From Ornithinibacillus bavariensis (GTDB lineage Bacteria > Bacillota > Bacilli > Bacillales > Amphibacillaceae), in the NCBI RefSeq assembly GCF_050433565.1, contig NZ_JBNPWZ010000013.1:1-64000 (forward strand): DNA of 64,000 bases, in the 5' to 3' direction. Below, in pieces: positions 1 through 8,849 of this stretch (positions are counted from its first letter, which is position 1; each line of letters opens with the position of its first letter). The position numbers and the translations under genes are program-made. The notes beneath the pieces are model-generated. The model searched no databases, was not told the DNA's origin, and worked only from the letters and a program-made list of their open reading frames with translations.

Positions 1-55
1 TCTCTATTATACGATTGGAGATTCTTTTGTTACATCCCTAGAAGGTTTATTTTCA

Positions 56-77
56 CACAGGCAGAGCCTGTGGTTTT
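56..77 (+). terminator. Putative terminator of an upstream gene
   Basis: A 7-bp perfect stem (CACAGGC, loop AGA, GCCTGTG) is followed by GTTTT. It could end transcription of a + strand gene lying left of the window. No gene is recognisable in bases 1-55. Confidence 0.45.
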
Positions 78-90
78 AAAAGCATTAATA

Positions 91-125
91 AAAAAGATTC
101 ACCATGACAAATGGTGAATCTTTTT
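91..125. terminator. Bidirectional intrinsic terminator
   Basis: A perfect 15-bp stem with a 5-nt loop (arms 91-105 and 111-125) has A-runs on the left and T-runs on the right, so it can terminate on either strand. It lies just past the stop codon of the minus-strand permease and would also stop read-through from the left. Confidence 0.85.
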
Positions 126-129
126 TTAT

Positions 130-1401
130 TTATATTCCAGTTATCTTCAATACAAAATCGCAAATAAATAAGAAAGATATGATGATTATAGCCATTGACA
201 GATCCTTCTTTTTACCTAAGGCAATCTTCACGATAGGATAAGCAATAAAGCCAAATGCCATTCCATCTGCAATGCTGTACGTAAATGGAATCATTACAAT
301 AATTAGAAATGCTGGTATAGCTTCAGATAAATTATCTAATGGTATGTGACGGATATTTTGTACCATGATAAAACCAACGATAATTAATATCGGGCTAATC
401 GCTGCATTAGGAATCATCGAGATCCATGGAATAATGAATATGGTTGCTAGGAATAATCCACTTGCAACTAGAGCTGTTATTCCAGTCCTCCCTTTTGATG
501 CAATCACTGCTGCATTTTCCGCTGCGGATACAGTAGGGGATGTCCCAAAGAATGCGCAGGTTAAAGTCGAAATTGCTGTTGCACGGTAACCAGCACCGTA
601 CGACTCTTCACGATTTAACATGGTAACCTGTCCATTTATAAGTCCCATATTTTCAAAAATCAGTATCATTGCTAAAGGAAAAACTGCAAGCCAAAATGAC
701 AAGTCACTAATAGCGGTAAATGATGGTACGTAAAGTAAAGAAGTAGAACTAATATCAATAGTGTTTCCTCTAGGCTCTAGAATACCAAACAAGGAAGCTA
801 ATATAGTTCCAATTACCATCGTAATTAGAAAATTAGCAGGAACATTTTTCACAAACAAAAATATCGCGATAAAAAGGGTAATTAGACTCACAAGAATAGC
901 AGGTGAGCCGAAGTCACCAATTGCAATAATTGTGTTCGTTCCATTGTGAATCAGTCCACTTTTTTCTAGTCCAATTAAGATTAAGAAAAATCCTAAACCA
1001 ACACTAATCGCATGCTTCAACGAATCGGGAATTGCTTCTTTTAATAGAGTTCCCAGTTTCGTAAAGGCAGTAACTAAAAAGATTAACGATGCAATTAGTA
1101 CTACTAAGAGTCCTTCTTGGAAGGTTAAACCATTTCCTTGAATAATAGAATATGCAAATAGTGCATTAATTCCCATACCTGGTATGAGGATTAACGGTAA
1201 TCTTCCGATAATACCCATTAGGACTGTCCCTATAAAACTAGCTAAAATGGTAGCAATCATTCCTGCTTGTAACGTGATACCGGCTTCACTAAGGATAGAC
1301 CCATTAACAACCACGATATAAACCGTTGTTAAATATCCAATCACTCCTGCAATTATTTCATTTCTGAAGGATGCCCCATTATTTCTTGAAAATAAAGGCA
1401 T
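130..1401 (-). CDS. NCS2 (AzgA-type) purine/nucleobase permease
   Basis: A 423-aa polytopic membrane protein with about 12 hydrophobic segments. It is likely a proton-coupled importer of guanine/hypoxanthine or adenine in the AzgA/PbuG branch of NCS2. The N-terminal NEIIAGVIGYLTTVYI, the GMGINALFAY segment and the FFGTSPTVSAAENAAV loop fit the family layout. The loop carries SAAENAAV where many AzgA proteins have an ESAAG-like motif, so the substrate is uncertain. GAGGAGA precedes the ATG. It is the only large minus-strand gene here, transcribed divergently from sdaAB with its own promoter. No purine riboswitch is visible in the short leader. Family assignment is solid; exact substrate is not. 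Confidence 0.85.
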   Translation of the reverse strand: MPLFSRNNGASFRNEIIAGVIGYLTTVYIVVVNGSILSEAGITLQAGMIATILASFIGTVLMGIIGRLPLILIPGMGINALFAYSIIQGNGLTFQEGLLVVLIASLIFLVTAFTKLGTLLKEAIPDSLKHAISVGLGFFLILIGLEKSGLIHNGTNTIIAIGDFGSPAILVSLITLFIAIFLFVKNVPANFLITMVIGTILASLFGILEPRGNTIDISSTSLLYVPSFTAISDLSFWLAVFPLAMILIFENMGLINGQVTMLNREESYGAGYRATAISTLTCAFFGTSPTVSAAENAAVIASKGRTGITALVASGLFLATIFIIPWISMIPNAAISPILIIVGFIMVQNIRHIPLDNLSEAIPAFLIIVMIPFTYSIADGMAFGFIAYPIVKIALGKKKDLSMAIIIISFLFICDFVLKITGI

Positions 1402-1485
1402 GTAAATCTCCTCAAACTAACTATATCCCTCTCCCACCCGACTATAGAAACATTTACTATAAATTTCTACAATCCATGAATGATT

Positions 1486-1514
1486 ATTATAATAGTTTTT
1501 GTTATAATTTACAA
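1486..1514 (-). promoter_or_regulatory. SigA-type promoter of the NCS2 permease
   Basis: Read on the minus strand: TTGTAA (1509-1514), 17 nt, TATAAT (1486-1491). The -10 is perfect and the spacing ideal. The implied leader is about 75-80 nt, too short for a purine riboswitch. The site lies inside the 147-bp divergent spacer and must overlap any sdaAB promoter. Confidence 0.7.
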
Positions 1515-1548
1515 TAGGCTTCACATTTGAGATAAAGGCGGTGCATTT

Positions 1549-2211
1549 ATGAAATATAACTCCGTATTCGATATTATTGGCCCTGTTATGGTAGGACCTT
1601 CTAGTTCTCATACTGCAGGTGCTGCAAGAATAGGATTAACAGCTCGTCGTTTATTTGGTAAAGAACCAAAATGGGCAAAAATTCATTTATATGGATCATT
1701 TGCAAAAACCTATCAAGGTCATGGAACTGATTTTGCTCTTGTAGGTGGACTACTGGGCTATGAAACAGACGATACACGAATGAGTAAAGCGTTAGATGCT
1801 GCAAATGAGAAGGGAATCGCTATCGAATTTATTGAGGATAGTGCGAAGACAGATCATCCTAATACTGTTCGATTAATTATTGGTGACGATAAAGAAAGCT
1901 TGGAAATAGTCGGTATTTCTATTGGTGGAGGAAAGATTGAAATTATCGAATTAAATGGCTTTGAGCTTAGACTTTCCGGCAATCATCCAGCAATTCTGAT
2001 TATGCATAATGACCGTTTTGGAGCAATTGCTTCCGTAACGAAAATATTAGCCAAACATGAGATTAATATTGGACATATGGAAGTAAATCGTAAAGATATC
2101 GGGAAAGAAGCGTTAATGGTCATTGAAGTCGATCAAAATGTTGATGATACGATATTACTAGAATTAAAAGAAGCAGATCATATTATACAAATTTCAAAGA
2201 TTGTTAGCTAG
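1549..2211 (+). CDS. sdaAB: L-serine dehydratase, iron-sulfur type, beta subunit
   Basis: A 220-aa protein. It is the beta subunit of the oxygen-sensitive [4Fe-4S] L-serine dehydratase, which deaminates L-serine to pyruvate and ammonia in the cytosol. The N-terminal domain has the family signature GPVMVGPSSSHTAGAARIG (about residues 11-29). The C-terminal third (about 148-220) is an ACT domain, which usually binds an amino-acid effector. The SD is AAGGCGGTG at about 1535-1543. The alpha subunit follows 11 nt downstream, so the two are co-translated as in B. subtilis. Confidence 0.95.
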   Translation: MKYNSVFDIIGPVMVGPSSSHTAGAARIGLTARRLFGKEPKWAKIHLYGSFAKTYQGHGTDFALVGGLLGYETDDTRMSKALDAANEKGIAIEFIEDSAKTDHPNTVRLIIGDDKESLEIVGISIGGGKIEIIELNGFELRLSGNHPAILIMHNDRFGAIASVTKILAKHEINIGHMEVNRKDIGKEALMVIEVDQNVDDTILLELKEADHIIQISKIVS

Positions 2212-2222
2212 GAGGGATAAGA

Positions 2223-3098
2223 TTGTTTCGGACTGTTGCTGAATTGGTAGAAATTGCAGAAAAAGAAGATATCCTCATATCAGAGGTTATGATACGGCAG
2301 GAAATGGATGTTAAAAATAAGACACGTGATGAAGTTTTTGTGGAAATGGAAAAAAACCTCCAGGTCATGGAAAAGGCAATTGAAGATAGTTTAAAAGGAG
2401 TCCAGTCTGTTACTGGGTTAACAGGTGGAGACGCCGTGAAAATTCAAACATATATGCGAGAAAAAAAACCATTATCTGGCCAACTAATGTTAGATGCGGT
2501 TAGTAAAGCAATGGGTACAAATGAAGTAAATGCAGCAATGGGAGTTATTTGCGCTACTCCTACAGCTGGTAGTGCAGGGTGTGTACCTGGTACATTGTTT
2601 GCCGTAAAAGAACAATTAAATCCAACCCGTGAACAAATGATTCGCTATTTGTTTACAGCAGGTGCTTTTGGTTTAGTAGTAGCAAATAACGCTTTCATCT
2701 CTGGTGCAGCAGGTGGCTGCCAAGCCGAGGTTGGATCTGCAGGTGCAATGGCTTCTGCTGCTATAGTAGAAATGGCAGGAGGCACACCACAGCAATCAGC
2801 CGATGCGTTTGCCATGACGCTAAAAAACATGCTTGGCCTCGTATGTGATCCTGTTGCGGGTCTTGTTGAAGTACCTTGTGTGAAGCGGAATGCTGGTGGG
2901 TCAGCATTGGCAATAGTTTCTGCTGATATGGCATTAGCTGGTGTTCAGAGTCGTATTCCTTGTGATGAAGTAATTGGCGCGATGTATCGAATTGGACAAC
3001 AAATGCCATCTTCTTTACGTGAAACAGGTGAAGGCGGTTTAGCAGATACACCAACAGGTAGATTCTTAAAGGAAAAGATTTTTGGTATGTCAGTTTAG
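2223..3098 (+). CDS. sdaAA: L-serine dehydratase, iron-sulfur type, alpha subunit
   Basis: A 291-aa catalytic subunit partnering SdaAB. Cysteines in ICATPTAGSAGC and in GLVCDPVAGLVEVPC match the conserved positions that ligate the [4Fe-4S] cluster; glycine/alanine-rich loops between them form the substrate site. Translation starts at TTG 2223, set by AGGAGGG at 2211-2217; no better in-frame ATG exists nearby. recG follows after 15 nt, so sdaAB-sdaAA-recG are probably one transcript. Confidence 0.95.
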   Translation: MFRTVAELVEIAEKEDILISEVMIRQEMDVKNKTRDEVFVEMEKNLQVMEKAIEDSLKGVQSVTGLTGGDAVKIQTYMREKKPLSGQLMLDAVSKAMGTNEVNAAMGVICATPTAGSAGCVPGTLFAVKEQLNPTREQMIRYLFTAGAFGLVVANNAFISGAAGGCQAEVGSAGAMASAAIVEMAGGTPQQSADAFAMTLKNMLGLVCDPVAGLVEVPCVKRNAGGSALAIVSADMALAGVQSRIPCDEVIGAMYRIGQQMPSSLRETGEGGLADTPTGRFLKEKIFGMSV

Positions 3099-3113
3099 AA
3101 AGAGTGATTTCTT

Positions 3114-5147
3114 ATGTTACGTAACTCTGTAATAGAAATTAAAGGCGTTGGGGAAAAATTTGCCGAGGATTTGCAGGCATTAAATATTTATACAGTGGAA
3201 GACTTATTGTTTTATTTCCCCTCAAGATATGATGTGCTAGAAATATTACCGCTAAGTGATTTAGTACATGAGGATAAGGTAACCATTGAGGGAAGGGTTC
3301 TAAGTGCACCTTCTCTTTCTTTTTATGGAAGAAAAAAATCAAGACTTAGTTTTACAATTGAAGTAGAAGATATTGCTGTAAAGGCAGTTATGTTCAATAG
3401 AGCTTTTGCAAAGAAGCAAATTCAAGTAGGGGATACAGTAACGTTAACTGGTAAGTGGGATGCACATCGATTGCAAATTACGGTAAGTAATTATGCAAAA
3501 GGTTCATTAGAGAAAGAAACAAAGATTCATCCCATATATTCTGTAAAAGGAAATGTCACGAGTTATAAACTTAGAAAAGCTATTGAACAAGCAATTAACG
3601 AATATGCTGATCAAATTATTGAAATATTACCAGATGATATGCTTCAGGCTTATAAGATTCCGAGCCGCAAAGCTGCTATCAAAACGATGCATTTTCCAGA
3701 AAGTCGGCTCTCCTTAAAGCATGCTAGGAGAAGGCTTACTTATGAGGAGCTATTGCTCTTTCAATTGAAAATGCAGGTGTTACGAAAAAGAAGACGGGAA
3801 GCTTCTGTTGGAAATTCCCAGAGCTATGACCCATTGAAACTTCAAGATTTTATTGATTCATTCCCATTTTCATTAACGAATGCACAGCATAAGTCATTAC
3901 AGCAAATATTAACGGATATGAAATCGCCATACCGAATGAATCGGTTACTACAGGGTGATGTAGGCTCTGGGAAAACTGCTGTTGCTGCAATTTCCCTTTA
4001 TGCAGCTATTACGGCAAATAAGCAGGGGGCGTTAATGGTTCCAACGGAAATACTTGCAGAACAACATTTTGAGTCATTGCAGAAGCTTTTTGGTGAAAGA
4101 GCTAGAATTGAACTGTTAACTGGATCTATCAAAGGAAAACGGCGTAAAGAAATACTTTCTGAAGTGGAGAAGCATCGAGTTCAGATTCTTGTCGGGACAC
4201 ATGCATTAATTCAGGAGGATGTGTTTTTTGATGATTTAGGGTTAGTTATCGTAGATGAACAGCACCGCTTTGGAGTAGAACAAAGACGTGCCTTAAGTAA
4301 TAAGGGCCTTCATCCTGATGTATTATTCATGACGGCAACACCAATACCAAGAACACTTGCTATTACAGCATTTGGTGATATGGATGTATCAGTCATAAAT
4401 GAAATGCCTGCAAGAAGGAAAGAAATTGAAACATACTGGACCAAGGCAAATACATTTGATCGGGTACTTGGTTTTATTCAAAAACGTGTAGATAATGGTG
4501 AACAGGCATACATCATTTGTCCACTTATTGAAGAATCCGATAAACTTGACATTCAAAATGCCGTTGATTTGTATCAAGAATTAGTAGATTTTTATCCGCC
4601 ACAAGTTCGGGTTGGATTAATGCATGGGCGGTTACGTGCAGATGAAAAGGAAGAAGTAATGAAAGATTTTGCAGCTAATCGGATACAGGTCCTAGTATCA
4701 ACTACCGTAGTAGAGGTAGGCGTCAATGTACCAAATGCCACTATTATGGTAATTTATGATGCCGAACGATTTGGGTTATCACAGCTTCATCAGCTTCGTG
4801 GAAGGGTGGGGCGTGGTGATAAACAAAGTTATTGTATTTTAATTGCCGACCCAAAAGGAGATACAGGTAAAGAAAGAATGCGGATTATGACGGAAACGAA
4901 TGATGGATTTGAACTTTCGGAGCAGGATTTAAAATTACGTGGCCCTGGTGACTTTTTTGGAACAAAGCAGAGTGGATTACCAGACTTCAAGGTTGCTGAT
5001 ATGATTCATGATTACCGAGCGCTGGAGATCGCACGAAATGATGCTCAGGAAATTATTGAATTTGATCTGTTGGACAAGGACCCGGATTATAATAATTTAC
5101 GAATTCTACTAGAAAATGAAGGGGTATTCGATACGAAGCTGGACTAA
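3114..5147 (+). CDS. recG: ATP-dependent DNA helicase RecG
   Basis: A 677-aa monomeric SF2 helicase that reverses stalled replication forks and processes recombination intermediates. The N-terminal wedge/OB region (about 1-240) recognises branched DNA. Walker A is GDVGSGKT at 281-288, Walker B is DEQH at 381-384, and the TATPIPRTL motif III follows. The C-terminal helicase lobe contains QLRGRVGRG and the RecG-typical GPGDFFGTKQSG. Length matches the B. subtilis protein (about 680 aa). Confidence 0.97.
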   Translation: MLRNSVIEIKGVGEKFAEDLQALNIYTVEDLLFYFPSRYDVLEILPLSDLVHEDKVTIEGRVLSAPSLSFYGRKKSRLSFTIEVEDIAVKAVMFNRAFAKKQIQVGDTVTLTGKWDAHRLQITVSNYAKGSLEKETKIHPIYSVKGNVTSYKLRKAIEQAINEYADQIIEILPDDMLQAYKIPSRKAAIKTMHFPESRLSLKHARRRLTYEELLLFQLKMQVLRKRRREASVGNSQSYDPLKLQDFIDSFPFSLTNAQHKSLQQILTDMKSPYRMNRLLQGDVGSGKTAVAAISLYAAITANKQGALMVPTEILAEQHFESLQKLFGERARIELLTGSIKGKRRKEILSEVEKHRVQILVGTHALIQEDVFFDDLGLVIVDEQHRFGVEQRRALSNKGLHPDVLFMTATPIPRTLAITAFGDMDVSVINEMPARRKEIETYWTKANTFDRVLGFIQKRVDNGEQAYIICPLIEESDKLDIQNAVDLYQELVDFYPPQVRVGLMHGRLRADEKEEVMKDFAANRIQVLVSTTVVEVGVNVPNATIMVIYDAERFGLSQLHQLRGRVGRGDKQSYCILIADPKGDTGKERMRIMTETNDGFELSEQDLKLRGPGDFFGTKQSGLPDFKVADMIHDYRALEIARNDAQEIIEFDLLDKDPDYNNLRILLENEGVFDTKLD

Positions 5148-5153
5148 TCTCGC

Positions 5154-5206
5154 TTGCAAATTTATGATTGTTCGTATATATTACTATTAGTACCAAGTCA
5201 TAATAG
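5154..5206 (+). promoter_or_regulatory. fapR operon promoter and FapR operator
   Basis: TTGCAA (5154-5159), 17 nt, TATATT (5177-5182) forms a near-consensus SigA promoter. Overlapping the expected start of transcription is an inverted repeat CTATTA..TAATAG (5184-5206) containing TTAGTACC, matching the known FapR box (TTAGTACCTxGTxxTAA-like). Position and sequence indicate negative autoregulation relieved by malonyl-CoA, as in B. subtilis. Confidence 0.85.
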
Positions 5207-5253
5207 TAGCATGTATTATCATGACGAATAAAAATAGATGGATGGTGCTTTAA

Positions 5254-5832
5254 GTGAGATTACCAAAGGTAAAGAGGCAAGAGCGTTTACAGGAAACAAT
5301 AGAAGAAACCCCGTTCATTACTGATGAAGATTTAGCGAAAAAGTTTGATGTCAGTATACAAACTATTCGATTAGACCGTATGGAATTGGCGATCCCAGAG
5401 TTGCGTGAACGAATAAAAACAGTCGCTAAGAACCAATGGAATGAAACCGTCCGGTCATTACCACTTGAAGACGTTATTGGGGAAATAATTGATTTAGAAT
5501 TAGATAAACGTGCGATTTCCATTTTAGATATTGGTAAGGAACATGTTTTTACAAGAAATAATATTGCAAGAGGACATCATTTATTTGCACAAGCTAACTC
5601 TCTCGCTGTTGCAGTCATTAATGACGAATTAGCACTGACAACGAAATCTGAACTGAATTTTAAACGGCAGGTACATCAAGGTGAGCGAGTAGTGGCAAAG
5701 GCATTTGTGCACGGAGTAAATGAAAAAGGTCTTACCGTTGTTAAAGTTGATAGTTATGTAGACAGTGAACTGGTTTTTACTGGAGAATTTCATATGTATC
5801 GGTCAACTGAGAAAAGAGGAGAATCAAAATGA
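5254..5832 (+). CDS. fapR: Fatty acid/phospholipid biosynthesis repressor FapR
   Basis: A 192-aa transcriptional repressor of lipid synthesis genes. A DeoR-like HTH occupies about residues 15-60 (ITDEDLAKKFDVSIQTIRLDR). The C-terminal hot-dog fold (about 80-190) binds malonyl-CoA/malonyl-ACP, which releases DNA; conserved ligand-site residues lie in the LALTTKSELNFKRQV segment. The start is GTG 5254 after a GGATGG SD. Its stop overlaps plsX, making it the first gene of fapR-plsX-fabD-fabG-acpP. Confidence 0.96.
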   Translation: MRLPKVKRQERLQETIEETPFITDEDLAKKFDVSIQTIRLDRMELAIPELRERIKTVAKNQWNETVRSLPLEDVIGEIIDLELDKRAISILDIGKEHVFTRNNIARGHHLFAQANSLAVAVINDELALTTKSELNFKRQVHQGERVVAKAFVHGVNEKGLTVVKVDSYVDSELVFTGEFHMYRSTEKRGESK

Positions 5833-6836
5833 AGATTGCAATAGATGCCATGGGGGGCGACCATGCACCGAAAGAGATTGTACTTGGTGCGATGGATGCT
5901 GTAAGGGAAATTCCCAATTTACATATAACATTAGTTGGACATGAGGATGAGATTAAGCAATTCTTAACTAACGCAGAGCGAATCGAAATTATTCATGCAG
6001 ATGAAGTAATAACAGGTGATGATGAACCTGTTCGGGCTGTTAGAAAGAAGAAGAATTCTTCCCTTGTTAAAATGGCGGTTGAAGTAAAGGAGAATAGAGC
6101 AGATGCATGTATTTCAGCTGGAAATACTGGTGCGCTCATGAGTGCGGGTTTATTTGTTGTTGGACGTATTCCAGGCATTGACCGACCTGCATTATCACCA
6201 ACTCTTCCTACATTAGATGGCAAGGGCTTCCTGATGTTAGATGTAGGGGCAAATGTCGAGGCAAAGCCTTCACATTTACTGCAATATGCCATCATGGGTT
6301 CTGTATATGCAGAAAAAGTACGTTCGATTAATAACCCTAAAGTTGGGTTACTAAATGTTGGAACAGAAGATGGTAAAGGAAATGATTTGACGAAAAAGGC
6401 ATTTGAGTTAATGAAAAAAGCGCCTATTAATTTTATAGGAAATGTAGAAGCTAGAGATTTACTAGAAGGTGTAGCAGATGTCGTTGTGACCGATGGTTTT
6501 AGTGGTAATGTTGCCTTAAAAACTATTGAAGGTACAGCATCGGCATTATTTTCCATGATCAAAGAAACCTTTATGTCATCTTTTAAAACGAAGATTGCTG
6601 CAGGAATGTTAAAAGGTGATTTGAAGGGATTAAAAAATAAATTAGATTACTCAGAGTATGGTGGGGCAGCACTATTCGGGTTAGCAGCTCCGGTAATTAA
6701 GGCACATGGTTCTTCTAATCGTAGAGCAATCTACAGTGCGATTAAACAAACATGTAATATGGTAGAAAATCATGTAACCGAAACGATTAAAGATACTGTT
6801 GAGGCTATGCAAGCGAATGAGGGGGATAATGAATGA
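5829..6836 (+). CDS. plsX: Phosphate acyltransferase PlsX
   Basis: A 335-aa enzyme that converts acyl-ACP and phosphate to acyl-phosphate, the acyl donor for PlsY in phosphatidic acid synthesis. The N-terminal IDAMGGDHAP motif (about 5-14) and the SAGNTGA and VVTDGFSGNV segments are typical. It is a peripheral membrane protein of normal length. It overlaps fapR and fabD by 4 nt each, so translation is coupled. Confidence 0.97.
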   Translation: MKIAIDAMGGDHAPKEIVLGAMDAVREIPNLHITLVGHEDEIKQFLTNAERIEIIHADEVITGDDEPVRAVRKKKNSSLVKMAVEVKENRADACISAGNTGALMSAGLFVVGRIPGIDRPALSPTLPTLDGKGFLMLDVGANVEAKPSHLLQYAIMGSVYAEKVRSINNPKVGLLNVGTEDGKGNDLTKKAFELMKKAPINFIGNVEARDLLEGVADVVVTDGFSGNVALKTIEGTASALFSMIKETFMSSFKTKIAAGMLKGDLKGLKNKLDYSEYGGAALFGLAAPVIKAHGSSNRRAIYSAIKQTCNMVENHVTETIKDTVEAMQANEGDNE

Positions 6837-7771
6837 GAAAAATGGCATTTATGTTTCCGGGCCAGGGCTCACAGTCCGTAGGTATGGGGAAGGAGATCCA
6901 CGATTCCTTTCCTAGTATTCAAGAAATGTATGTTAGAGCAAATGAAGCAATAGGAAAAGATTTGAAGCAAATAATGTTTGAAGGGCCTACTGAGGAGCTT
7001 ACTGAAACAGAAAATGCACAACCAGCATTATTACTATCAAGTATTGCATTATTTAGCTTATTAAAAGAAGCAAATATAGAGCCAAATATGGTTGTTGGTC
7101 ATAGCTTAGGAGAGTATAGTGCATTGGTAGCAGCTGGCGCAATTTCGCTTGAAGAAGCATTACCTTTAGTCGCAACACGAGGTAGACTAATGGAACGTGC
7201 TTTTCCAAAGGGACAAGGTACCATGGCAGCAGTTTTGGGGTTAACGGTAGAAGCTATCGAAGAAGTAATTGGGACAATTACAGATGAGGTAGTTGATATT
7301 GCCAATTTAAATTGTCCTGGACAAATTGTTATTTCTGGATCGCAAAAAGGAGTAGAAAAGGCGACAGCTCTTTTGAAGGAGAAGGGCGCTAAACGGGTGC
7401 TTCCATTAAATGTTAGTGGTCCATTTCACTCTAGACTGATGAAGACAGCTAATGAGGATTTCTCCACATATTTAAATCGCGTTACAATACAGGATGCTGA
7501 TGTACCAGTATTTGCTAATGTAACAGCAGAACCTGTAACGAATCACCAGGAAATTAAGGAATTACTATTAAAGCAATTATATTCTCCGGTCCGTTTTGAG
7601 GAATCTGTCCGTAATATGATCGCTCAAGGTGTAGATGCTTTTGTAGAAGTTGGAAACGGGAAGGTCTTAAGCGGCTTAGTGAAAAAAATTGATAAGACAG
7701 CAACTATTTTCACGATTCAGGATGAAACTTCCTTACAAGATTTTATTACCTGGTATAAGGGGGAGGAATAA
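6833..7771 (+). CDS. fabD: Malonyl-CoA:ACP transacylase FabD
   Basis: A 312-aa enzyme loading malonyl from CoA onto ACP for chain elongation. It shows FPGQGSQ at 8-14, the nucleophile elbow GHSLGEYSA with catalytic Ser91, and a conserved FHSRLM histidine near residue 200. It starts inside the end of plsX and its stop overlaps the fabG start by one base. Both substrate (malonyl-CoA) and regulator ligand (FapR) link this operon to acetyl-CoA carboxylase activity. Confidence 0.97.
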   Translation: MRKMAFMFPGQGSQSVGMGKEIHDSFPSIQEMYVRANEAIGKDLKQIMFEGPTEELTETENAQPALLLSSIALFSLLKEANIEPNMVVGHSLGEYSALVAAGAISLEEALPLVATRGRLMERAFPKGQGTMAAVLGLTVEAIEEVIGTITDEVVDIANLNCPGQIVISGSQKGVEKATALLKEKGAKRVLPLNVSGPFHSRLMKTANEDFSTYLNRVTIQDADVPVFANVTAEPVTNHQEIKELLLKQLYSPVRFEESVRNMIAQGVDAFVEVGNGKVLSGLVKKIDKTATIFTIQDETSLQDFITWYKGEE

Positions 7772-8511
7772 TGTTAACTGAAAAGACAGCTATCGTGACA
7801 GGTGGTTCACGAGGGATTGGCAAGGCAATTGCCATAGAATTGGCGAAGAATGGCGCTAATGTAGTTGTAAATTATGCTGGAAATGAAGCTAGGGCACAAG
7901 AAGTTGTCGAAGAGATCATCGGATTGGGAGTTCAAGCAATAAAGGTACAAGCAGATGTTGCCAATGAAGCTCAAGTGAAAGAATTAATGCAAACTACTAT
8001 AGATACCTTTGGAAGTATTGATATACTGGTTAATAATGCTGGAATTACTCGCGACAACTTACTAATGAGAATGAAAGAAACTGAATTTGACCAAGTTATA
8101 AATACAAATCTTAAAGGTGTTTTCATTTGTACAAAAGCTGTAACAAGACAAATGATGAAACAGCGTTCAGGTCGTATTATCAATGTTGCTTCCATTGTGG
8201 GAGTAAGTGGAAATCCAGGACAGGCTAATTATGTAGCAGCAAAAGCAGGAGTTATAGGTCTTACTAAAACAACCGCAAAAGAGCTTGCTTCACGTAATAT
8301 TATCGTTAATGCAGTCGCTCCAGGGTTCATTTCTACTGACATGACCGATGAATTAACAGATGAACAAAAATCTGGAATGCTTGAATTAATTCCTCTTGCA
8401 AGATTCGGACAACCAGAAGATGTGGCTAAAGTTATTCGCTTTTTAGCATCCGATGATGCAAGTTATATTACGGGTCAAACCATACATATTGACGGTGGGA
8501 TGGTTATGTAA
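7771..8511 (+). CDS. fabG: 3-oxoacyl-ACP reductase FabG
   Basis: A 246-aa short-chain dehydrogenase reducing beta-ketoacyl-ACP with NADPH. The cofactor motif TGGSRGIG is at 10-17, NNAG follows strand 4, and the catalytic Ser/Tyr/Lys set is seen in NVASIVG and YVAAKAG (about 140-157). Genomic position between fabD and acpP supports the fatty-acid role over other SDR functions. Confidence 0.96.
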   Translation: MLTEKTAIVTGGSRGIGKAIAIELAKNGANVVVNYAGNEARAQEVVEEIIGLGVQAIKVQADVANEAQVKELMQTTIDTFGSIDILVNNAGITRDNLLMRMKETEFDQVINTNLKGVFICTKAVTRQMMKQRSGRIINVASIVGVSGNPGQANYVAAKAGVIGLTKTTAKELASRNIIVNAVAPGFISTDMTDELTDEQKSGMLELIPLARFGQPEDVAKVIRFLASDDASYITGQTIHIDGGMVM

Positions 8512-8544
8512 CTACAATTACCTTTGAAGGGAGGTGAACGAAGT

Positions 8545-8781
8545 ATGGCAGACGTATTTGATCGTGTAAAAGAAATTATTGTTGATAAATTAGATGTTGA
8601 AGAATCAAAAGTAACGATGGAAGCTTCATTTAAAGATGATTTAGAGGCTGATTCATTAGATGTTGTTGAGCTTGTAATGGAGCTCGAGGATGAATTTGAC
8701 ATGGAAATTGCTGATGAAGAAGCAGAGAAAATTAACACTGTTGGTGATGCTGTAAATTACATAAAAAATTTACAGGGATAA
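8545..8781 (+). CDS. acpP: Acyl carrier protein
   Basis: A 78-aa, strongly acidic four-helix carrier. The phosphopantetheine attachment site is Ser37 in EADSLDVVEL. ATG 8545 is chosen over an upstream in-frame TTG because AAGGGAGGTGA (8527-8537) is 7 nt before it and MADVFDRVKEII matches other Bacillaceae ACPs. It is the last gene of the fapR operon; a hairpin follows. Confidence 0.96.
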   Translation: MADVFDRVKEIIVDKLDVEESKVTMEASFKDDLEADSLDVVELVMELEDEFDMEIADEEAEKINTVGDAVNYIKNLQG

Positions 8782-8798
8782 TATAAGAAGCTAGAGAG

Positions 8799-8822
8799 GT
8801 CTCGCGTTCATGCGAGACTTTT
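8799..8822 (+). terminator. Intrinsic terminator after acpP
   Basis: A 7-bp stem GTCTCGC/GCGAGAC (8799-8805, 8812-8818) with a 6-nt loop is followed by TTTT. It separates the FapR operon from rnc, possibly leaving partial read-through because rnc starts only 28 nt later. Confidence 0.7.
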
Positions 8823-8849
8823 CCATACAACAAGAGGTGACTGGTCTAT

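Noticed and set aside
2..79. Open frame at the left edge ending in TAA within the hairpin region
   Set aside because: About 25 codons with no recognisable similarity to FakA, DegV or other expected neighbours, and the stop lies at the terminator; too little to call a partial gene.
1402..1500. Purine riboswitch before the NCS2 permease
   Set aside because: The leader is under 100 nt and lacks the conserved loop-loop and core sequences of a purine aptamer.
5993..6562. 189-aa minus-strand ORF opposite plsX
   Set aside because: Serine/threonine/proline-rich low-quality translation, no SD, entirely antisense to a conserved gene: a shadow ORF.
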